In this document: positions 11,974 through 16,481 of the stretch, one piece after another
How the letters are laid out: each line of letters starts with the position of its first letter
Position numbering within the stretch: position 1 is the stretch's first letter
NCBI GenBank assembly: GCA_028819955.1
Contig: JAPPKP010000310.1
Span: forward strand, 1 to 16,481
DNA length: 16,481 bases
Reading direction: 5' to 3'
DNA from: Rhodospirillaceae bacterium
Lineage (GTDB): Bacteria; Pseudomonadota; Alphaproteobacteria; UBA828
The notes under the pieces: generated by a model
Seen by the model: only the letters and a program-made list of their open reading frames with translations
What the model was told of the DNA's origin: nothing
Databases searched by the model: none
Position numbers and translations under genes: made by a program

Positions 11974-13452
11974 ATGACAGCCCAGATCGACCTTCACGGC
12001 GCAGAGGTCCTCTACCTTCCGGACCAGACGGCGCCGATCACCGTCGGCCCGAGCTCGATCGTCGGATTGGTGGGGGCGGCAGCCGATGCAGCTAACGCCA
12101 CAAGCGCGCGCCTCGCCGTCGGCATGGCCAACGCGGCACTGACGTTTACCGCAGCAGCAGCGGGCGCAGCCGGCAACACCATCACCCTGGAGATCGCCCG
12201 CCCCAACGAGGCCTCCCAGGCGCTCTCGGTCACCGTCGACGGCCGGGCGATCACCGTGTCGCTCGCAACCGACGCGACCGGCGAGGCCACCACGACCGGC
12301 GTGGAGCTGCTGGCTGCATGGGCACTGGTTCCCGCAGCCGTGGCGCTCGCGGCGATTGCGCACACCGCCGGCTCGACCGGGGCGGACGCGGTTTCGCCCT
12401 TCGCCCTGACGCCTCTCGCGGGCGGCGCGGACGAGCCCTTCCCGCTCAATGAGCCGACCGTGGTGCTGAATGCGGCGATGGCGGCCCGGCTCGGCAATGC
12501 CGGCTCGCTGCCTGCGGCGATCGCGGACGTCTGGCGCACCGCCGGCCGCGCCGGCGCGACCATTGTCGTCGTCCGCACCGATGACGACATGGCCGCCAAC
12601 GTGATCGGCACGCAGGCCGCCGGCACCGGGATCTACGCCCTCCTCAAGGCCGAAGCGGTCACCGGCCTCAAGCCCCGCCTGATCGCGGCGCCCGCGCTTC
12701 AGACCACTGCGGCAGCGCTGGCGCTGGAGGCGGTTGCGGACAGGCTCCGCGCGGTCGCTGTGGTAAACCTTGAAGGCGCAACGTATGCAGCCGCCTTCGC
12801 CGCAAAGAGCTCGCTTGCCCACGCCTACCCCGTCTGGCCCCGCTTCCGCGTGTTTGTGGCAGCGTCCGGAGCCGTCGTCGCCCGCTCCAACGCTGCGCTG
12901 ACGATCGGCCATATCGCCCGAATCGACAACGAGGAGGGGTTCGCCGCCTCGCCCTCCAACCGGCGCCTGCTGGACGTGGCCGGCACTGAGGTGCCCGTCG
13001 ACTGGCAGATCGACGACCGCAACTCCACGGCGAATCTCCTGTCGCGCGCCTTCATCGCGACCGCGATCCGGCGCGGAGACGGCCTCTACCTCTGGGGCAA
13101 CCGGCTTGCCGACGGCGAGCTGATCACGCACCGCCGCGTGCGCCACCTGATCGGCGACGCGCTGCTCAACTTCATCGTCGACTACATCGACCGCAACGTC
13201 GACGTGCCCTTCGTCGAGCACGTGCTCGACCGCATGAACAGCTTCCTGCGGACCCAGACCCTCGCCGGGATCCTCACCGGCGGCCGGGCCTGGTTCGACG
13301 AGGCCTACAACACGGCGGACACGCTTGCCGCGAACCGGGTCACCTTCAGCTTCGACCTCGGCCTCCACGCCGTGGCGGAGCAGCTCACATTCCGCCAGTC
13401 GGTGTCCGGCGTCTACAACGAGCGAATCATCGCGCAGCTGACGGGAGCATAG
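11974..13452 (+). CDS. contractile tail sheath protein
   Basis: 492 residues, sheath family of P2 gpFI and Mu gpL, forming the contractile outer tube of a myovirus-type tail. The C-terminal two thirds carry typical sheath motifs: NRRLLDVAGTEVPVDWQIDD, NLLSRAFIATAIRRGDGLYL, WGNRLADGE, and the C-terminal VTFSFDLGLHAVAEQLTFRQ. The N-terminal part contains an extra beta-rich Ala/Thr domain, roughly residues 40-150 (LTFTAAAAGAAGNTITLEIA, SQALSVTVDGRAITVSLATD). It resembles surface-exposed inserts in other sheaths. The tube gene follows after four bases. Confidence 0.9.
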   Translation: MTAQIDLHGAEVLYLPDQTAPITVGPSSIVGLVGAAADAANATSARLAVGMANAALTFTAAAAGAAGNTITLEIARPNEASQALSVTVDGRAITVSLATDATGEATTTGVELLAAWALVPAAVALAAIAHTAGSTGADAVSPFALTPLAGGADEPFPLNEPTVVLNAAMAARLGNAGSLPAAIADVWRTAGRAGATIVVVRTDDDMAANVIGTQAAGTGIYALLKAEAVTGLKPRLIAAPALQTTAAALALEAVADRLRAVAVVNLEGATYAAAFAAKSSLAHAYPVWPRFRVFVAASGAVVARSNAALTIGHIARIDNEEGFAASPSNRRLLDVAGTEVPVDWQIDDRNSTANLLSRAFIATAIRRGDGLYLWGNRLADGELITHRRVRHLIGDALLNFIVDYIDRNVDVPFVEHVLDRMNSFLRTQTLAGILTGGRAWFDEAYNTADTLAANRVTFSFDLGLHAVAEQLTFRQSVSGVYNERIIAQLTGA

Positions 13453-13456
13453 GCCG

Positions 13457-14005
13457 ATGGCGCTCATGAAGACCCTCCACGGCCTGAGCGTCTACGTCGA
13501 CGGCATCGACTACGTCGGCGTCGCCGAGTCCTTCACACCGCCCGACATCGTGCTCGAGGTCGAGGAATCGAACATGCCGGGCCACGGGGGCACGATCGAC
13601 ATCCCCACCGGGCGCCTGGAGAAGCTCGAGGCGGTCTTCACCGTGGCCGACGCCTTTCCGGCGCTGGAGACCCTCGTCGGCCGCCCGTCCGCCGTCGACA
13701 CACAGGTCCACTTCGTCAAGGTTTCGACCGACGGCGCCGCGTCGCGCACGGTCGAGTACCAGCTCACCGGCCTTTGGACGCAGCAGAGCGTCGGCGAAGT
13801 GTCGGGCAGGGGCGGTGGTGGTGGCGGCGCTGCCGGGCGCTGCCAGTACACCGTCTCGATCCGGACGCTGACCCACCGCATCGACGGCCGCGAGCAGCGC
13901 CACATCGACCTCGAGCAGAACATCCACCGCGTGGCCGGTCAGGACGTCAACGCCAGCCTCACCAACGCCCTGCGCCGCGGACGCAGGGGCGGGTTCCGGC
14001 CATGA
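13457..14005 (+). CDS. major tail tube protein
   Basis: 182 residues, tube family of P2 gpFII and Mu gpM, stacking in rings to form the inner channel of the tail. The motifs GIDYVGVAESFTPPDI, EESNMPGHGGTIDIPTGRLE and the C-terminal YTVSIRTLTHRIDGREQRHI are as expected, and the gene lies directly after the sheath. A poly-Gly loop (GRGGGGGGAAG, about residues 117-127) is unusual but falls in an inter-strand position. It overlaps the tail assembly gene by four bases (ATGA). Confidence 0.88.
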   Translation: MALMKTLHGLSVYVDGIDYVGVAESFTPPDIVLEVEESNMPGHGGTIDIPTGRLEKLEAVFTVADAFPALETLVGRPSAVDTQVHFVKVSTDGAASRTVEYQLTGLWTQQSVGEVSGRGGGGGGAAGRCQYTVSIRTLTHRIDGREQRHIDLEQNIHRVAGQDVNASLTNALRRGRRGGFRP

Positions 14006-14367
14006 CCGGCAACCAGGTCACCGTTCCTCTGGACTATCCGATCGAGGTCGACGGCAAGACCGTCTCGAGCCTCACGCTTCGCCGCCCGAAGGCGAAAGAC
14101 CTGATCTCGGCCGAGCGCCAGCCCGGCGAGATCGGCGAGGAAGTCGCGCTCATAGCCATATGCGCCGGCATTCCCTTTGCGGACGCCGGCGAGATCGACG
14201 CCGCCGACTACCGCCGCATCGTGCGCGAGACGCAGCTGGGTTTTACCTCCGGCGATGCCGGAGCGCGGGCTCCCTCCGCCACCCCCGAATCGCCGGCGGC
14301 ATCCGGCGGGCCGTCCTCCTCCTCAACAGATGGACCGGCTGGGGCCTCTCCGACCTCCTCGACCTGA
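14002..14367 (+). CDS. tail assembly chaperone, short (unshifted) form
   Basis: 121 residues, equivalent of P2 gpE and Mu gp41, starting at ATG 14002. Residues 1-82 (VTVPLDYPIEVDGKTVSSLT, LRRPKAKDLISAERQ, DAADYRRIVRETQLGF) are the typical tail assembly chaperone fold. After the slippery site the frame becomes low complexity (SATPESPAASGGPSSSSTDG), as expected when only the overlapping frame is under selection. The protein keeps the tape measure protein soluble and recruits tube subunits during tail assembly. Confidence 0.82.
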   Translation: MTGNQVTVPLDYPIEVDGKTVSSLTLRRPKAKDLISAERQPGEIGEEVALIAICAGIPFADAGEIDAADYRRIVRETQLGFTSGDAGARAPSATPESPAASGGPSSSSTDGPAGASPTSST

Positions 14368-14426
14368 CGGCCGCCGAGCTCGTCGCCTGGTGCGATGAGG
14401 CGTCCAAGCTGAACGAGCGGCCCTGA
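14002..14426 (+). CDS. tail assembly chaperone, -1 frameshift fusion
   Basis: Slipping back one base on GGGTTTT (14238-14244) joins the chaperone to a second frame, giving GFYLRR, then RAVLLLNRWTGWGLSDLLDL and TAAELVAWCDEASKLNERP, ending at TGA 14424-14426. The fusion has 141 residues, nearly the same as P2 gpE+E' (142). The WTGWGLSDLLDLTAAEL stretch is the characteristic second-half motif. The downstream frame has no independent start in a sensible position. The tape measure ATG follows after four bases, the usual place for this conserved frameshift pair. Confidence 0.8.
14238..14244 (+). promoter_or_regulatory. programmed -1 frameshift slippery site
   Basis: G GGT TTT in the zero frame fits the X XXY YYZ rule, and the -1 frame is open to 14426 with the expected conserved ending. 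GC-rich sequence downstream could form a stimulating stem. Confidence 0.75.
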
Positions 14427-14430
14427 GCGC

Positions 14431-16481
14431 ATGGCCGATTCCACCTATCGCGTCGGCGTCCTCCTCGACCTCGCTGCGGGCCGCTACCGCCGCGGCGCGA
14501 AGGCGGCCGCGAAGGACACCGACCGCCTCGGCGGCACCCTGCGCAAGGCGGCAGGCAGCGGCTCGCTCATGGGCCGGCGCGTCACCGACGGCGCGCGGCG
14601 CGCCAGGCGCGAGGTGCGCAGGACCGCCGAGGACTCGGACCGCCTCGGTCGCGCCCTCCGCCGAACCGGCCGGGACGGCGAGCAGTCCTTCGCCGGCCTG
14701 ACCAGGGGAGCGAGGCGGTACCGCACGGAGATGGGCCTGGCGAGCAGCGCGGCCGGCCGGCTTCGCGGCGGGCTCCTCGGGATCGCGGGAGTCGCCGGGG
14801 GAGGCTTCGCCATCGCCGCCGGCCTGCGGCGCATCGTCACCATGGAAGAGCGCATGGAGCGGCTCGGCATTCAGTCCGGCCGCTCCAGGGAAGAAATGGC
14901 CTGGCTCCGCAAGGAGGTGTACGCGACCGCCAACCTGCCCGAGATCCGCCTCGACCCGTCCCAGGTCCTCTCCGCAGTGGAGGCGATCGTCGAGAAGACC
15001 GGAGACCTGGAGTTCGCGCGCGACAATCTCCTTCTGATCGCCCAGTCGATCCAGGGCTCCGGCGGCACCGGCGACGCCCTCGGGCGGCTCTCTGCCGAGC
15101 TGCGCAAGCTCGGCGTCGCCGACCCAGCCGGCGTGGCGCAGGCTCTCAACCTGCTCACCGCGCAGGGGAAGTCCGGCGCGTTCACGCTCGGCAACATGTC
15201 GGCCCAGGGGGAGCGACTGTTCTCCGCCTTCGCACGCCTTGGATACGAGGGGCCGGGCGCCGTCCGCCAGCTCGGCGCGATCTCCCAGATGGCGCGCCAA
15301 TCCACCGGCTCGAGTGAGCAAGCGGCCACCGCCGTGGAGGCGCTGCTCCGCACGCTTTCCGACGCGCAGAAGATCGACGCCATATGGACCGAGTTCGGCG
15401 TCAACGTCCAGGACCCCACCGGGGCCTTCCGCCCGCTCGACCAGATCCTCAAGGAGCTCGTCGCCGCGACGGGCGGCGACCCCACGGCCCTGTCTGGAGT
15501 CTTCGACGCCGAGGCGATTCGGGCGATCTCCGGTCTGGCCACGCCGCAGGGTATGGGGAACTACAATCGCTTTCTGACGATCGAGGCGCCGCCAGACATG
15601 CTGGCGCGGGACGCCGCCCGGATTGCCGAGACCACCGGCGCGCAGATCCAGGAGACCAAGACCGACGTCGAGGACTGGATGCAGGACAAGCTCACCGGGC
15701 CGCTCGGCGAGTTTGTGACGGCGCTCACCTCGTTCAAGGACGAGCTTCTGGTGGGCGTGGGCCTGCTCGCCGGCTCCTGGTACGCGTTCAAGGGCCTGCG
15801 CGCCGCTGGCAGCCTGCTCTGGCGGCTCGCCGGTCGGGGCGGAGGCCGAGGTCGCGGCGGCCCGATGGGAGATCAGGTACGCGGCAGCGGTCGCGGCCGA
15901 GGCGGTCCCAGGGGCGATCAGGTACGGCTGAGCGGCCGGGGTCCAGGCGGCCCGTGGGGCGACCAGGTACGCGGCAGCGGTCGCGGCCGCGGCGGTCCCA
16001 GGGGCGATCAGGTCCGGCTCAGCGGCCGAGGCCGAGGCGGTCCCAGGGGCGACCAGGTGCGCGGCAGCGGGCGCGGGCGCTTCGGCCCGATGGGCGATCA
16101 GGTCCGGCTCAGCGGCCGAGGTCGCGGTGGTCCGCGAGGCGACCAGGTACGCGGCAGCGGGCGCGGGCGGTTCGGCCCGATGGGAGATCAGGTGCGCGGC
16201 AGCGGGCGTGGGCGCTTCGGCCCGATGGGCGACCAGGTCCGGCTCAGCGGCCGAGGTCGCGGTGGTCCGCGAGGCGACCAGGTACGCGGCAGCGGGCGCG
16301 GGCGGTTCGGCCCGGTGGGAGACCAGGTCCGGCTGAGCGGCCGAGGCCGCGGCGGTCCCAGGGGCGACCAGGTACGCGGCAGCGGGCGCGGGCGGTTCGG
16401 TCCTATGGGCGATCAGGTACGGCTGAGCGGCCGGGGTCCAGGCGGCCCGTGGGGCGACCAGGTACGCGGCAGCGGTCGCGG
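14431..16481 (+). CDS. tail tape measure protein, N-terminal part (runs off the window)
   Basis: At least 683 residues, no stop before the window end. It starts at ATG 14431. Residues 1-110 are basic and helical (AAKDTDRLGGTLRKA, DSDRLGRALRRTGRDGEQSF). A hydrophobic glycine-rich segment, LRGGLLGIAGVAGGGFAIAA, lies near residues 110-130. Residues 130-390 are the conserved TMP core of the TP901/Mu gp42 type (ERMERLGIQSGRSREEM, ISQMARQSTGSSEQAATAVE). A second hydrophobic helix (LLVGVGLLAGSWYAFKGL, about 439-456) follows. From residue 480 the protein becomes a 15-residue Arg/Gly repeat. Tape measures set tail length and are ejected into the host, often with membrane-inserting segments. Gene order agrees. 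Confidence 0.88.
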   Translation, partial: MADSTYRVGVLLDLAAGRYRRGAKAAAKDTDRLGGTLRKAAGSGSLMGRRVTDGARRARREVRRTAEDSDRLGRALRRTGRDGEQSFAGLTRGARRYRTEMGLASSAAGRLRGGLLGIAGVAGGGFAIAAGLRRIVTMEERMERLGIQSGRSREEMAWLRKEVYATANLPEIRLDPSQVLSAVEAIVEKTGDLEFARDNLLLIAQSIQGSGGTGDALGRLSAELRKLGVADPAGVAQALNLLTAQGKSGAFTLGNMSAQGERLFSAFARLGYEGPGAVRQLGAISQMARQSTGSSEQAATAVEALLRTLSDAQKIDAIWTEFGVNVQDPTGAFRPLDQILKELVAATGGDPTALSGVFDAEAIRAISGLATPQGMGNYNRFLTIEAPPDMLARDAARIAETTGAQIQETKTDVEDWMQDKLTGPLGEFVTALTSFKDELLVGVGLLAGSWYAFKGLRAAGSLLWRLAGRGGGRGRGGPMGDQVRGSGRGRGGPRGDQVRLSGRGPGGPWGDQVRGSGRGRGGPRGDQVRLSGRGRGGPRGDQVRGSGRGRFGPMGDQVRLSGRGRGGPRGDQVRGSGRGRFGPMGDQVRGSGRGRFGPMGDQVRLSGRGRGGPRGDQVRGSGRGRFGPVGDQVRLSGRGRGGPRGDQVRGSGRGRFGPMGDQVRLSGRGPGGPWGDQVRGSGR
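15868..16481 (+). repeat. 45-bp in-frame tandem repeat in the tape measure gene
   Basis: Thirteen complete 45-bp units plus 29 bases of a fourteenth run to the window end. Each encodes 15 residues, in two alternating types: A, GDQVRGSGRGRFGPM, and B, GDQVRLSGRGRGGPR. Unit starts are 15868, 15913, 15958 and so on every 45 bases. The order is ABABABAABABABA, so the higher-order unit is 90 bp with one extra A at 16183. Variants such as PGGPW recur at units 2 and 13. The repeat has no helical heptad pattern. Confidence 0.95.

Noticed and set aside
11785..13467. 560-codon minus-strand open frame
   Set aside because: It is antisense to the tail sheath gene, with low-complexity Gly/Arg/Val composition and no recognisable domain.
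15868..16481. CRISPR-like array
   Set aside because: The 45-bp units are contiguous with no unique spacers, keep a single reading frame and continue the tape measure protein.

Overview
The window reads as one end of a Mu-like (transposable) prophage in a very GC-rich alphaproteobacterium. The alphaproteobacterial assignment rests on a GcrA-like gene and a DUF1489-like gene, both families centred on that class, and on extreme G/C codon bias. There are no tRNA, rRNA or CRISPR features.

Layout. (1) 1-1347: an IS4-family insertion sequence with perfect 24-bp terminal inverted repeats. Its minus-strand transposase is frameshifted near its 3' end. The window starts exactly at the IS tip, so the left flank is not visible. 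(2) 1348-2363: the phage immunity and early switch region. A minus-strand XRE-type repressor has its 3' end supplied by the IS. Back to back with it, and overlapping it, lies a plus-strand Ner/Cro-like HTH frame with no canonical start codon. A small winged-helix gene follows. (3) 2364-2937: no convincing gene, but a strong intrinsic terminator at 2852-2890. (4) 2938-6469: the transposition core, with a DNA-binding protein, a MuA-type DDE transposase with all three catalytic residues, and a MuB-type AAA+ ATPase. (5) 6469-11930: a compact operon of about 13 small early genes, nearly all joined by ATGA, GTGA, TTGA or TGATG overlaps. It includes a GcrA-like protein, a DnaA domain IV-like protein, a Gam-like nuclease inhibitor, two cysteine-rich mini-proteins, a DUF1489-like protein, GemA (Mu gp16 family) and a Mor-like activator. 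(6) 11974-end: contractile-tail genes in P2/Mu order. These are the sheath, the tube, the tail assembly chaperone with a -1 frameshift site, and the start of the tape measure gene, which runs off the window inside a 45-bp tandem repeat.

How it works together. The repressor would hold the early operon silent. MuA and MuB would drive replicative transposition. The small genes probably handle host takeover, and Mor would switch on later transcription. Two points depart from the Mu plan. No lysis, terminase, portal or capsid genes lie between Mor and the tail sheath, where Mu keeps them. The tape measure also contains an Arg/Gly-rich 15-residue repeat, very unlike the usual helical ruler.

Most interesting points: adjacent phage genes resembling the DNA-binding parts of two alphaproteobacterial cell-cycle regulators (GcrA and DnaA); the repeat-bearing tape measure; the absent head module; nine G/C homopolymer tracts of 8-10 bases confined to the repressor end and accessory early region; and an apparently damaged repressor/Ner switch. 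Family assignments were made by reading the translations without database searches.
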